This document shows, piece after piece, positions 34,201-46,503 of a DNA stretch of 64,000 bases (its first letter is position 1; every line of letters starts with the position of its first letter). Made by a program: the position numbers and the translations under genes. The stretch spans positions 143,541,207 through 143,605,206 of the forward strand of contig NC_053037.3 in NCBI RefSeq assembly GCF_002575655.3. Reading direction: 5' to 3'. Source of the stretch: Aegilops tauschii subsp. strangulata. Its lineage: Eukaryota; Streptophyta; Magnoliopsida; Poales; Poaceae. The notes beneath the pieces are model-generated. The model was not told where the DNA came from, made no database searches, and worked only from the letters and a program-made list of their open reading frames with translations.

Positions 34201-35113
34201 AACGATTCTAGCAGACGTAACCGTTGGATGTCAATCCAACGGCCGTCGTGTTTCTTCACTCTCTGATCTTCTTGCTCCAGCCGCCAAATCCAGCGCCGGC
34301 AGGACCGCCTGCTCCCGCCTCCCGTGCAGGCCTCACCGCCCCTACTACTCCCACCGCTGGCCAGGGCATCCCTCTACTCACCCACACCCCCTGTTATTCT
34401 GCGGCGACGGCAGCCTCACACCGCAGCCGAACCAGTGAACCCTCGTACTCCTCTCCACGTGGGCATCCACTGCCACGTCTTCCCCGTCTCCACATCGTCC
34501 CCTTCCTAGGCCTCGCCGTCGTCCACCGCCCTGGTGCTCTCGGTGCAGCATGGTCGACGTGGTCAGCGAACAACTTCCATCGGAAAAGTACTGTACATGG
34601 AGAAGCTGACAGCTGGGTCCACGGCCGCAGCAAGGAAGTGCAAACTTATTACGTGCAAAATAATGATTCCTCCACCTGACAGCAGGGACCCACCGGATGG
34701 GCCACCGTATTTGGTGAAAAATTGTTTCCCCCCTGACTGTTGGGACTTACCGGATGGGCCACCGTATTTCGTGAAAAAACGTTCCCCCCGCTGTCAGCTC
34801 GGACCCACCGGAAGTGCCTCCTTATTACGCACAAAAAATGAATACTCCCCCAGCTGGTTGGGACCCACCTTGGTGGGATGCTGACTTGTGGGCCTACTAA
34901 GTTGACGGGGACGGAGTGCTTTGTCAACTTAGTCAATATGAACAATTCTAGCTCCAGTGACCGTACAATGTCCATCCAACGGCCGTAGTGCGTCTTCAAC
35001 CTCTGGTCTTCCTGCTCCAGCTGCCCAAAGCAGCGCCGGTCGTGCCGCATGCTCCTGCCTCCCGTGGCCGGCTGTGCTGCCGCGGAGGCCTCACCGCCCC
35101 CTACTATTCCCAC

Positions 35114-36686
35114 TGCTACCTCTTGAGCACTGCGTTGGTTTCCCCTTGAAGAGGAAAGGGTGATGCAGTAAAGCAGCGTAAGTATTTCCCTCAGTTTTTG
35201 AGAACCAAGGTATCAATCCAGTAGGAGGCCACGCACGAGTCCCTCGCACCTACACAAACAAATAAATCCTCGCAACCAACACAATAAAGGGGTTGTCAAT
35301 CCCTTCACGGTCACTTACGAGAGTGAGATCTGATAGATATGATAAGATAATATTTTTAGTATTTTTATGATAAAGATGCAAAGTAAAATAAAAGACAATA
35401 AAAATAGCTAAGTGTTGGAAGATTAATATGATGGAAGATAGATCTGGGGGCCATAGGTTTCACTAGTGGCTTCTCTCGAGAACATCAGTATTACGGTGGG
35501 TGAACAAATTACTGTTGAGCAATTGACAGAATTGAGCATAGTTATGAGAATATCTAGGTATGATCATGTATATAGGCATCACGTCCGCGACAAGTAGACC
35601 GACTCCTGCCTGCATCTACTACTATTACTCCACACATCGACTGCTATCCAGCATGCATCTAGAGTATTAAGTTCAAAAGAACAGAGTAACGCTTTAAGTA
35701 AGATGACACGATGTTAACGGATAAACTCATGCAATATGATATAAACCCCATCTTGTTATCCTCGATGGCAACAATACAATGCGTGCCTTGCTGCCCCTTC
35801 TGTCACTGGGAAAGGACACTGCAAGATTGAACACAAAGCTAAGCACTTCTCCCATTGCAAGAAAGATCAATCTAGTAGGCCAAACCAAACTGATAATTCG
35901 AAGAGACTTGCAAAGATAACCAATCATACATAAAATAATTCAGAGAAGATTCAAGTATTGTTCATAGATAAACTTGATCATAAACCCACAATTCATCGGT
36001 CTCAACAAACATACCGCAAGAGAAGATTACATCGAATAGATCTCCACGAGAATCGTGGAGAACTTTGTATTGAGATCCAAAGAGAGAGAGGAAGCCATCT
36101 AGCTAATAACTATGGACCCGAAGGTCTGAGGTAAACTACTCACACATCATCGGAGAGGCCATGGTGTTGATGTACAAGCCCTCCGTGATCGATGCCCCCT
36201 CCGGTGGAGCTCCGGAAAAGGCCCCAAGATGTGATCTCACGGGTACAGAAGGTTGCGGTGGTGGAACTAGGTTTTTGGCTCCATATCTGGTAGTTTGGGG
36301 TACGTAGGTATATATAGGAGGAAGAATTACGTCGGTGGAGCAACGTGGGGCTCACAAGGGTGGAGGGCACGCCTGGGGTAGGTAGGCACGCCCCCCTACC
36401 TTGTGCCTTCCTGGTTGATGCATTGACGTAGAGTCCAAGTCCACTGGATCACGTTCGTTCCGAAAATCACGTTCCTGAAGGTTTCATTCCGTTTGGACTC
36501 CGTTTGATATTCTTTTTCTTCGAAACTCTGAAATAGGCAAAAAACAGCAATTCTGGGCTGGGCCTCCGGTTAATAGGTTAGTCTCAAAAATAATTAAAAG
36601 TGTATAATAAAGCCCATTAATGTCCAAAACAGAATATAATATAGCATGGAACAATCAAAAATTATAGATACGTTGGAGACGTATCA
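35114..36686 (-). repeat. 3' LTR of the minus-strand element
   Basis: 1573 bp, nearly identical to 41635-43206. It is bordered inside by the polypurine tract (complement of CATCCCCAAGCTTAATTCC, from 36689). Confidence 0.92.
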
Positions 36687-39480
36687 AGCATCCCCAAGCT
36701 TAATTCCTACTCGTCCTCGAGTAGGTAAATGATAAAAACAGAATTTTTTATGTGGAACGCTACTTGGCATAATTTCAATGTAATTCTCTTAATTGTGGTA
36801 TGAATATTCAGATCCGAAAGATTAAAGTTAAAAGTTTAATATTGACATAAAAGTAATAATACTTCAAGCATACTAACTAAGCAATTATGTCTTCTCAAAA
36901 TAACATGCCCGAAGAAAGTTCATCCCTACAAAATCATATAGTTTAGTCATGCTCCATTTTCGTCGCACAAGAATGCTCTCATCATGCACAACCCCGATGA
37001 CAAGCCAAGCAATTGCTTCATACTTTAGTAATCTCAAACTTTTTCAACCTTCACGCAATACATGAGCGTGAGCCATGGATATAGCACTATGGGTGGAATA
37101 GAATATAATGATGGGGGTTATGTGGAGAAGACAAAAAAAGAGGAAGTCTCACATCAACGTGGCTAATCAATGAGCTATGGAGATGCCCATCGATTGATGT
37201 TAATGCAAGGAGTAGGGATTGCCATGCAACGGATGCACTAGAGCTATAAATGCATGAAAGCTCAACAAAAGAAACTAAGTGGGTGTGCATCTAACTTGCT
37301 TGCTCACGAAGACCTAGGGCATTTGAGGAAGCCCATTGTTGGAATATACAAGCCAAGTTCTATAATGAAAAATTCCCACTAGTGTATGAAAGTGACAAAA
37401 CAAGAGACACTCTGTCATGAATATCATGGTGCTACTTTGAAGCACAAGTGTGGAAAAAGGATAGTAGCATTGTCCCTTTTTATTCTCTTTTTTTTGGGCC
37501 TTCCTATTTTTTTATTTGGCCTTTCTCTTTTTTTTAATTGGGACAATGCTGTATGAATGATGATCATCACACTTCTATTTATTTACAACTCAACGATTAC
37601 AACTCGATACAAGAACAAAGTATGACTCTATATGAATGCCTCCGGCAGTATACCGGGTTAGCAATGAATCAAGAGTGACATGTATGAAAAATTTATGAAC
37701 GGTGGCTTTGCCCCAAATACGATGTCAACTACATGATCATGCAAAGCAATATGACGATGATGAACGTGTCATGGTAAACGGAACGGTGGAAAGTTGCATG
37801 GCAATATATCTCGGAATGGCTATGGAAATGCCATAATAGGTAGGTATGGTGGCTGTTTTGAGGAGGATATAAGGAGGTTTATGTGTGAAAGAGCGTATCC
37901 TATCACGAGGTTTGGATGCACCGGCAAAGTTTGCACCAACTCTCAATGTGAGAAAGCGCAATGCACGGTACCGAAGAGGCTAGCAATGATGGAAGGGTAA
38001 GAGTGCGTATAATCTATGGACTCAACATTAGTCATAAAGAACTCACATACTTATTGCAAAAATCTACAAGTCATCAAAAACCAAGCACTATGCGCATGCT
38101 CCTAGGGGGATAGATTGGTAGGAAAAGGCCATCGCACGTCCCTGACCGCCACTCATAAGGAGGACAATCAAAGAACACCTCATGTTTCAAATTTGTTACA
38201 TAACGTTTACCATACGTGCATGCTACGGGACTTGCAAACTTCAACACAAGTATTTCTCAAATTCACAACTACTCAACTAGCACAACTTTAATATCACTAC
38301 CTCCATATCTCAAAACAATCATCAAGCATCAAAGTTCTCTTAGCATTCAGCACACTCATAAGAAAGTTTTTTACTAGTCTTGAATACCTAACATATTAGG
38401 ATTAATTTCCCAATTTAAGCAAATTACCATTCTGTTTAAGACTCTCAAAATAATATAAGTGAAGCATGAGAGAATAATAGTTTCTATAAAACAAAACCAC
38501 CGCCGTGCTCTAAAATATATAAGTGAAGCACTAGAGCAAAAACTATATAGCTCAAAAGATATAAGTGAAGCGCATAGAGTATTCTAATAAATTCCGAATC
38601 ATGTGTGTCTCTCTCTCAAAAAGGTGTGTACAGCAAAGATGATTGTGGTAAACTAAAAAGCAAAGCCTCAAATCATACAAGACGCTCCAAGCAAAACACA
38701 TATCATGTGGTGAATAAAAATATAGCTCCAAGTAAAGTTACCGATGGAAGTAGACGAAGGAGGGGATGCCTTCCGGGGCATCCCCAAGCTTTGGCTTTTT
38801 GGTGTCCTTAGATTATGTTGGGGTGCCATGGGCATCCCCGAGCTTAGGCTCTTGCCACTCCTTGTTCCTTAATCCATCAAATATTCTACCCAAAACTTGA
38901 AAACTTCACAACACAAAACTTAGCAGAAAATCTCGTGAGCTCCGTTAGCGAAAGAAAACAAAACACCACTTCAAGGTACTGTAATGAACTCATTCTTTAT
39001 TTATATTGGTGTTAAACCTACTGTATTCCAACTGCTCTATGGTTTATAAACTATTTTACTAGCAATAGATTCATCAAAATAAGCAAACAACACACGAAAA
39101 ACAGAATCTGTCGAAAACAGAACAGTCTGTAGTAATCTGTAACTAACGCAAACTTCTGTAACTCCAAAAATTCAGCAAAAATAGGAAGACCTAGATAATT
39201 TGCTTATTGATCAGAAGAAATTGGAATCAACATTGTATCACGTTCTGGTGATTTTTAACAATTATTTTCGTGAACAGAAAGTTTCTGGAATTTTCAGCAA
39301 AATCAAATAACTATCATCCAAGAAGATCCTATAGGTTAAACTTGGCACAAACACTAATTAAACATAAAAACACATCTAACCAGAGGCTAGATAAAATATT
39401 TATTCCTGAACAGAAGCAAAAAATCAAAAACTAAAAATAAAATTGGGTTTTCTCCCAACAAGTGCTATCGTTTAACGCCC
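36687..39480 (-). other. Non-coding 3' internal region of the minus-strand element
   Basis: About 2.8 kb homologous to 1810-4563 and 49704-52533. It carries the inverted repeat TTGGG/CCCAA at 39443-39458, here with an altered loop, close to the end of the protease ORF. No pol domain is present. Confidence 0.7.
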
Positions 39481-39508
39481 CTAGCTAGGCATAAAAGCAA
39501 GGATAGAT

Positions 39509-40615
39509 CTAGGTATTGCCTTCTTTGGTAGGCAATCCATAAGTGGCTCTCATAATATATTCATAAGGTAATTTTATTTTCTTTCTAGGTAAGTGTTCCA
39601 TGCCTTTCCTTAATGGAAATTGGAATCTAATATTCCCTTCCTTCATATCAATAATTGCAACAATCGTTCTAAGGAAAGGTCTACCAAGAATAATAGGACA
39701 TGAAGGATTGCAATCTATATCAAGAACAATAAAATCTACGGGCACATAATTCCTATTTGCAATAATAAGAACACCATGAATTCTTCCCATAGGTTTCTTA
39801 ATGGTGGAATCCGCAAGGTGCAAGTTTAGAGAGCAATGATCAAAATCACGGAAACCTAGCAAATCACACAAAGTTTTTGGAATCGTGGAAACACTAGCAC
39901 CCAAATCACACAAAGCATAGCATTCATGATCTTTAATTTTAATTTTAATAGTAGGTTCCCACTCATCATAAAGTTTTCTAGGGATAGAAACTTCCAACTC
40001 AAGTTTTTCTTCATAAGATTGCATCAAAGCATCAACGATATGTTTAGTAAAAGCTTTATGTTGACTATAAGGAGGTGGTGAATTTAGCACGGATTGCAAC
40101 AAGGAAATACAATCTATCAAAGAGCAATTATCATAATTAAATTCCTTGAAATCCAAAATAGTGGGTTCATTAATATCTAGAGTTTTGATCTCTTCAATCC
40201 CACTTTTACCAATTTTTGCATCAAGATCTAAAAACTCCGAATTTTTGGAACGCCTTCTAGGTAAAGGTGGATCATATTCAGTCCCATCATTATAAAGATT
40301 CATATTGCAAAACAAAGATTTAATAGGGGACACATCAATAACTTTTAGATATTCATCTTTATTTTCATAGAAATTAGAAGAACACGCTTTCACAAAGCAA
40401 TCTTTCTTAGCACGCATCCTAGCGGTTGTTTCTTTGCACTCATCAATGGAAATTCTCATGGCTTTGAGAGACTCATTGATATCATGCTTAGGTGGAATAT
40501 ATCCAAGTTTCAAGGAATCAACATCAAGAGAAATTCTATCAACGTTCCTAGCCAATTCATCAATCTTAGGCAATTTTTCTTCAAGCAAAGCATTGAAATT
40601 CTTTTGCGAATTCAT
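39509..40615 (-). CDS. Aspartic protease ORF of the minus-strand element
   Basis: 368 residues. Residues 1-70 look like the end of Gag (helical, LEEKLPKIDELARN). The pepsin-like retroviral protease fold spans ~220-340, with the active-site motif CDLGAS (Asp237) and the closing LGRPFL near residue ~315. D-L-G-A-S in place of D-T/S-G is usual in Athila-type plant elements. The protease would cleave Gag in the virus-like particle. The ATG overlaps the gag stop as ATGA, in the -1 frame. It may therefore be expressed as a Gag fusion, or the two ORFs may have been parted by a small deletion. No reverse transcriptase follows. Confidence 0.8.
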   Translation of the reverse strand: MNSQKNFNALLEEKLPKIDELARNVDRISLDVDSLKLGYIPPKHDINESLKAMRISIDECKETTARMRAKKDCFVKACSSNFYENKDEYLKVIDVSPIKSLFCNMNLYNDGTEYDPPLPRRRSKNSEFLDLDAKIGKSGIEEIKTLDINEPTILDFKEFNYDNCSLIDCISLLQSVLNSPPPYSQHKAFTKHIVDALMQSYEEKLELEVSIPRKLYDEWEPTIKIKIKDHECYALCDLGASVSTIPKTLCDLLGFRDFDHCSLNLHLADSTIKKPMGRIHGVLIIANRNYVPVDFIVLDIDCNPSCPIILGRPFLRTIVAIIDMKEGNIRFQFPLRKGMEHLPRKKIKLPYEYIMRATYGLPTKEGNT

Positions 40616-41499
40616 AAATTTTCTTTTACACTAGTCTCAAATTCAGAAGGCATCTTATTAAAATTTCCACTAGAATTGTTGTAGGAATTACCATAATTAT
40701 TAGAGGAATTACTAGGGTACGGCCTAGGATTAAAGTTTCCACTATACGCGTTGTTACCAAAATTATTCCTACCAACAAAATTCACATCCATAGATTCATT
40801 ATTATTCTCAATCAAAGTAGACAAAGGCATATCATTAGGATCAGAAGAAACACTTTTAGTAGCAAATAATTTCATAAGTTCATCCATCTTTCCATTCAAA
40901 ACATTAATTTCGTCTATCGCATGCACCTTTTTATTAGTAGATCTTTCAGTGTGCCATTGACAAAAATTAACCATAATATTATCTAGGAGTTTAGTAGCTT
41001 CTCCTAAAGTGATTTCCATAAAAGTGCCTCCCGCGGCCGAATCTAAAAGATTTTTAAAAGAAAAATTCAATCCGGCATATTTTTTATATATAATCATCCA
41101 CAAATTCAAACCATGTGTAGGGAAATTACGTATCATTAATTTCATCCTCTCCCAAGCTTGTGGAACATGTTCATGATCAAGTTGCTTAAAATTCATAATA
41201 TCGTTTCTAAGAGAGATGATCTTAGCAGGAGGAAAATACTTAGAGATAGCGGCATCTTTCTTCTTTTGCATATCACACAAATCAACGAAGCTATTTAGAT
41301 GGGTAGAGGCATCTTCACTAGGAAGGCCGGCAAATTGATCTTTCATGACAAGATTCAGTAAAGCAGTATTGATTTCACAAGATTCAGTATCAGTAAGAGG
41401 AGCAATCGGAGTGCTAATAAAATCATTATTGTTGGTATTGGTAAAGTCACACAATTTAGTATTATCTTGAGCCATCGTGACAAGCAAGAAATCCAACAC
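40612..41499 (-). CDS. Gag ORF of the minus-strand element
   Basis: 295 residues, with the likely start at Met9 of the longest frame (MAQDNTKLCDF). Residues ~60-190 form the retrotransposon gag helical region, with a W-E-R-M motif, HLNSFVDLC and GGTFMEITLGEA. The C-terminus is Asn/Gly/Tyr-rich (NNFGNN, SNNYGNSYNN) without a CCHC knuckle. This is the structural protein of the particle and probably binds RNA through the C-terminus. The last codons before the stop read GAA AAT TTA TGA. The frame is intact from start to stop, unlike the other gag genes in this window. Confidence 0.8.
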   Translation of the reverse strand: MLDFLLVTMAQDNTKLCDFTNTNNNDFISTPIAPLTDTESCEINTALLNLVMKDQFAGLPSEDASTHLNSFVDLCDMQKKKDAAISKYFPPAKIISLRNDIMNFKQLDHEHVPQAWERMKLMIRNFPTHGLNLWMIIYKKYAGLNFSFKNLLDSAAGGTFMEITLGEATKLLDNIMVNFCQWHTERSTNKKVHAIDEINVLNGKMDELMKLFATKSVSSDPNDMPLSTLIENNNESMDVNFVGRNNFGNNAYSGNFNPRPYPSNSSNNYGNSYNNSSGNFNKMPSEFETSVKENL

Positions 41500-41605
41500 A
41501 CGAGCAAACAGGAAGTAGGCGAAAAAGAGGCGAACAGAAAAGAGAGGGCAAATAAAACGGCAAGGGTGAAGTGGGGGTACTTGGTATGTTGACTTCTGCG
41601 TAGAC

Positions 41606-41623
41606 TCCCCGGCAATAGCGGCA
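41606..41623 (-). other. Primer binding site, degraded tRNA-Asp type
   Basis: On the minus strand reads TGCCGCTATTGCCGGGGA, three changes from the tRNA-Asp complement. It lies 11 bp inside the 5' LTR. Confidence 0.7.
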
Positions 41624-41634
41624 GAAATCCTTGT

Positions 41635-43206
41635 TGCTACCTCTTGAGCACTACGTTGGTTTTCCCTTGAAGAGGAAAGGGTGATGCAGTAAAGCAGCGT
41701 AAGTATTTCCCTCAGTTTTTGAGAACCAAGGTATCAATCCAGTAGGAGGCCACGCACGAGTCCCTCGCACCTACACAAACAAATAAATCCTCGCAACCAA
41801 CGCAATAAAGGGGTTGCCAATCCCTTCACGGTCACTTACGAGAGTGAGATCTAATAGATATGATCAGATAATATTTTTGGTATTTTATGATAAAGATGCA
41901 AAGTAAAATAAAAGACAATAAAAATAGCTAAGTGTTGGAGGATTAATATGATGGAAGATAGACCCGGGGGCCATAGGTTTCACTAGTGGCTTCTCTCGAG
42001 AGCATAAGTATTACGGTGGGTGAACATATTACTGTTGAGCAATTGACAGAATTGAGCATAGTTATGAGAATATCTAGGTATGATCATGTATATAGGCATC
42101 ACGTCCGCAACAAGTAGACCGACTCCTGCCTGCATATACTACTATTACTCCACACATCGACCGCTATCCAGCATGCATCTAGATTATTAAGTTCAAAAGA
42201 ACAGAGTAACGCTTTAAGTAAGATGACATGATGTAGAGGGATAAACTCATGCAATATGATATAAACCCCATCTTCTTATCCTCGATGGCAACAATACAAT
42301 ACGTGCCTTGCTGCCCCTTCTGTCACTGGGAAAGGACACCGCAATATTGAACCCAAAGCTAAGCAATTCTCCCATTGCAAGAAAGATCAATCTAGTAGGC
42401 CAAACAAACTGGTAATTCGAAGAGACTTGCAAAGATAACCAATCATACATAAAAGAATTCAGAGAAGATTCAAATATTGTTCATAGATAAACTTGATCAT
42501 AAACCCACAATTCATCGGTCTCAACAAAGACACCGCAAGAGAAGATTACATCGAATAGATCTCCACAAGAATTGTGGAGAAATTTGTATTGAGATCCAAA
42601 GAGAGAGAGGAAGCCATCTAGCTAATAACTATGGACCCGAAGATCTGAGGTAAACCACTCACACATCATCGGAGAGGCTATGGTGTTGATGTAGAAGCCC
42701 TCCGTGATTGATGCCCCATCTGGCGGAGCTCCGGAAAAGGCCCCAAGATGGGATCTCACGGGTACAGAAGGTTGCGGCGGTGGAATTAGGTTTTTGGCTC
42801 CGTATCTGGTAGTTTGGGGGTACGTAGGTGTATATAGGAGGAAGAAGTACGTTGGTGGAGCAACATGGGGCCCACGAGGGTGGAAGGCGTGCCTGGGGGG
42901 TAGGCGCACCCCCCTACCTCGTGCCTTCCTGGTTGATGTCTTGACGTAGGGTCCAAGTCCTCTGGATCTCGTTCGTTCTGAAAATCACGTTCCTGAAGGT
43001 TTCATTCCGTTTGGACTCCGTTTGATATTCTTTTTCTGCGAAACTCTGAAATAGGCAAAAAACAGCAAATTCTGGGCTGGGCCTCCGGTTAATAGGTTAG
43101 TCCCAATAATAATATAAAAGTGTATAATAAAGCCCATTAATGTCCAAAACAGAATATAATATAGCATGGAACAATCAAAATTTATAGATACGTTGGAGAC
43201 GTATCA
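41635..43206 (-). repeat. 5' LTR of the minus-strand element
   Basis: 1572 bp. The minus-strand ends are TGATACG (at 43206) and GGTAGCA (at 41635). Confidence 0.92.
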
Positions 43207-43740
43207 CCCACCGCTGGCCAGACCATCCCTCTACTCACCCACACCCCCTGTTATTCTGCGGGGACGGCAGCCTCACACCGCAGCGAACCAGTGAACCCTC
43301 GTACTCCTCTACACATGGGCATCCACTCCCACGTCTTCCCCAGCTCCGCGTCGTTCCCTTCCTAGGCCTCGCCGTCGTCCACCGCCCTGGTGCTCTCGGC
43401 GCGGCGTGGTCAACGTGGTCAAGGAACGGCTTCCATCGGATGTGGACTGTACGTGGAGAGGTTGACAGCTGGGTCCACGGCCGCAGCAAGGAAGTGCCTC
43501 CTTATTACGCGCAAAATAGTTATTCCTCCACCTGACAGCGGGGACCCACCGGACGGGCCACCGTATTTTGTGAAAAAAAAACGTTTCCCCATGACTGCTG
43601 GGACCCACCAGCTACATCTTCGCACGCAAGGAAGTGCGTCCGGGCAAAAAACGATTCGCCCCCTTGACTGCTGGGACCCACCAGCTACATCTTCGCACGC
43701 AAGGAAGTGCCTGACAGTCGGGACCCACCTAGTCGAAGCG

Positions 43741-44593
43741 TACGTAGCGTTGTCATTCTGGTCGCGAACGTGTATGTACATACTGGTCGATGTAGAGGCG
43801 TGCACATGTTGTAGCAGAGGCGCGCACGTAGAATGTACACGTACGTACAGCGGCCATGGTGCAAGAAAGTAAATACGGCCACGTACGTACATACGGGCAG
43901 GGTCTCGAATGCCTACTCGCGCGTACATACGGCCAGGGCTCGTGTACATGGCTGGGTCGGAACGGAGAAACAGCGTCGTCATCGTGTTCATGGGGAGCCA
44001 ACCGGCTAGGTCGGAACGGAATGCGTCGTTGTGTTCATCGGGAGGGCTTGGACGGAACAACCGATGGAAACGTGGCCTGGCGTATCGCAGAACGGAGGAA
44101 ACGGCCTTGTGTTCAACCGACCATGTTCAAAACGGGATCCTGTTCATCGGGAGGGGTCTGGCATACTGCAAAACGGAGGAAACGGACCTCCTACGGTCGA
44201 AACGGGGGTCCTGTTGATCGGGAGGGGTGTGGCATACCGCAAAACGGAGGAAACGGACTTGTATTGGAGCGCTACGGTCGAAACGGGGGTCATGTTCATC
44301 GGGAGGGGTGTGGCGTACCGCAAAACGGGACTCCACGGGATACTGTTCATCTCCACCGTCGACCCCCTTCAGCCTCCACGGGCTACTGTTCATCCACCAT
44401 CGACCTCCTCCAGCCTCCACCTGCAACTATTCACCCACGGGCTCCTGTTCATCCAGCCTCCACCGCACGCTACTCCACCGGCTACTGTTCAACCAGCCCT
44501 CTCCACGGGCTCCTATTCAACCACCCCTCCACGGGCTACTGTTCATCCAGCCCTCCACCGTCTACTGTTCATCCTGCCCTCCACGGGGTGTTC
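43741..44593. repeat. Local tandem repeats, two unit types
   Basis: 44030-44320 has about four units of 60-75 bp around GTTCATCGGGAGGGSTNTGG and CGCAAAACGGAGGAAACGG. 44340-44590 has many short units around CCACGGGCTACTGTTCATCC. 43760-43960 is rich in CGTACGTACATACGG. Long open frames here come from the repeats having periods near multiples of three and are not credible genes. Confidence 0.65.
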
Positions 44594-46014
44594 TGATACG
44601 TCCATTTTCCATCATGCTTTTATATCAATATTTATTGCATTATGGGCTGTTATTACACATTATGTCACAATACTTATGCCTATTCTCTCTTATTTTACAA
44701 GGTTTACATAAAGAGGGAGAATGCCGGCAGCTGGAATTGTCGGCTGGAAAAGGAGCAAATATTAGAGACATATTCTGCACAACTCCAAAAGTCCTGAAAC
44801 TCCACGGAAGTTATTTTTGGAAATAATAAAAAATACTGAGCGAAGAAAATACCAGAGGGGACCCACACCCTCGGCACGAGGGTGGGGGGCGCGCCCCCTG
44901 CCTCGTGGGCCCCCTGGTGGCCCTCGGTGTGCATCTTCTGCTATATGAAGTCTTTTGTCCGAAGAAAAATCATAAGCAAGCTTTCGGGACGAGACTCCGC
45001 CGCCACAAGGCGGAACCAATCTAGGGCTCTGGCGGAGCTGTTCTGCCGGGGACACTTCCCTCCGGGAGGGGGAAATCATCGCCATCGTCATCACCAACGC
45101 TCCTCTCATCAGGAGGGGGCTAATCTCCATCAACATCTTCACCAGCACCATCTCCTCTGAAACCCTAGTTCATCTCTTGTATCCAATTCTTGTCTCTAAG
45201 TCCGAGATTGGTACTTGTAGGATGCTAGTAGTGTTGATTACTCCTTGTAGTTGATGCTAGTTGGTTTATTTGGTGGAAGATCATATGTTCAGATCCTATA
45301 TGCATATTAATACTCCTCTGATTATGAACATGAATATTCTTTGTGAGTAGTTACGTTTGTTCCTGAGGACATGGGAGAAGTCTTGCTATTAGTAGTCATG
45401 TGAATTTGGTATTCGTTCGATATTTTGATGAGATGTATGTTGTCTCTCTTCTAGTGGTGTCATGTGAACGTCGACTACATGACACTTCACCATTGTTTGG
45501 GCCTAGAGGAAGGCATTGGGAAGTAATAAGTAGATGATGTGCTGCTAGAGTGACAGAAGCTTAAACCCTAGTTTATGCGTTGCTTCGTAAGGGGATGATT
45601 TGGATCCATATCTTTCATGCTATGGTTAGGTTTACCATAATACTTATTTTGTAGTTGCGGATGCTTGCAATAGGAGTTAATCATAAGTGGGATGCTTGTC
45701 CAAGTAAGGACAGCACCCAAGCACCGGTCCACCCACATATCAAATTATCAAAGTACCGAACGCGAATCATATGAACGTGATGAAACTAGCTTGACGATAA
45801 TTCCCATGTGTCCTCGGGAGCGCTTTTCTCTATATCAGAGTTTGTCCAGGCTTGTCCTTTGCTACAAAAAGGATTGGTCCACCTTGCTGCACTTTATTTA
45901 CTTTTGTTACTTGTTGCTCGTTACAAATTATCATTTCCTTCTGCTCCTCGTTGGGTTCGACACTCTTACTTATCGAAAGGACTATGATAGATCCCCTATA
46001 CTTGTGGGTCATCA
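44594..46014 (+). repeat. 5' LTR of the Fatima-like element
   Basis: 1421 bp, TG..CA ends. GCTATATGAAGTC near 44940 is the likely TATA region. It differs in sequence from the other Gypsy LTRs here beyond the first bases TGATACGTC. Confidence 0.85.
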
Positions 46015-46025
46015 AGACTCTTTTC

Positions 46026-46043
46026 TGGCGCCGTTGCCGGGGA
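46026..46043 (+). other. Primer binding site, perfect tRNA-Asp complement
   Basis: Reads TGGCGCCGTTGCCGGGGA, 11 bp after the 5' LTR. Confidence 0.92.
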
Positions 46044-46120
46044 GTGAAGCGCCTTTGGTAGGTGGAATTTGGTAAGGAACAATTTATATAGTGTGCTGAA
46101 ATTTACTGTCACTTGTTGCT

Positions 46121-46503
46121 ACGGAAAGTAATCCTCTGAGGGGCTTGTTCGGGGTATCTTCACCCCGACCAGTAGAGCAAAGAGTTGCTCCTCAACCTAC
46201 TGAACCTACTGAAAATGAAAATGTCTACTTTGAAATTCCTTAGGGTATGATAGAAAATGGCTAGCTAATCCTTTTAAAGGAGACGGAACATTACATCCTG
46301 ATGAGCACCTAATCTATGTGGATGAAGTTTGTGGATTATTTAAGCTTGCAGGTATGCCCGAAGATGTTATCAAGAAGAAGGTCTTCCCTTTATCTTTGAA
46401 GGGATATGCATTGACATGGCACATGCTATGTGATGATATGGGATCATGGGACTATAAGCGATTGAAATTGGAATTTCATCAGAAGTTATATCCTATGCAT
46501 CTT
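46121..46503 (+). pseudogene. 5' part of the Fatima-like gag
   Basis: The frame begins at 46121 with ACG where a start codon would be expected, followed by ESNPLRGLFGV. There are stops near 46240 and 46265. From 46318 it is open: HLIYVDEVCGLFKLAGMPED, then KKKVFPLSLKGYALTWH, typical of the gag helical domain (F.L.G.A..W). The insertion at 46504 breaks it, and the next gag codons are at 54107. The start-codon loss and the stops show the copy was decaying in addition to being interrupted. Confidence 0.75.

Larger units (their letters stand above)
35114..43206 (-). mobile_element. Complete non-autonomous LTR retrotransposon with gag and protease
   Basis: 8093 bp, flanked by the exact 5 bp target duplication CCCAC (35109-35113 and 43207-43211). 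The LTRs are 35114-36686 (3') and 41635-43206 (5'), ~1.57 kb, starting TGATACGTCTCC and ending GGTAGCA on the minus strand, with few differences. The primer site is at 41606-41623 (degraded tRNA-Asp type) and the TATA-like TATATA at 42831-42836. The Gag ORF is 41499-40612 and the protease ORF 40615-39509. No reverse transcriptase or integrase is present. It inserted into copy 2 of the GC-rich repeat. Confidence 0.93.
34205..43740. repeat. GC-rich direct repeat, two long copies, second split by an LTR element
   Basis: Copy 1 is about 34205-34930. Copy 2 is 34940-35113 plus 43207-43740, the two pieces joined across the inserted element. Shared landmarks are CAATCCAACGGCCGTCGTG, ACTCCCACCGCTGGCCAG, CTCACCCACACCCCCTGTTA, GACAGCTGGGTCCACGGCCG and CACCGGATGGGCCACCGTA. 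Copy 1 also has an internal ~60 bp duplication at 34674 and 34733. A diverged third relative is at 33190-33500. Several frames are open because of GC content, but none is shared between copies. Confidence 0.7.

Noticed and set aside
43856..44826. Several overlapping long plus-strand ORFs (226-246 codons)
   Set aside because: They run through local tandem repeats and into an LTR, show no domain, and are open in several frames at once.
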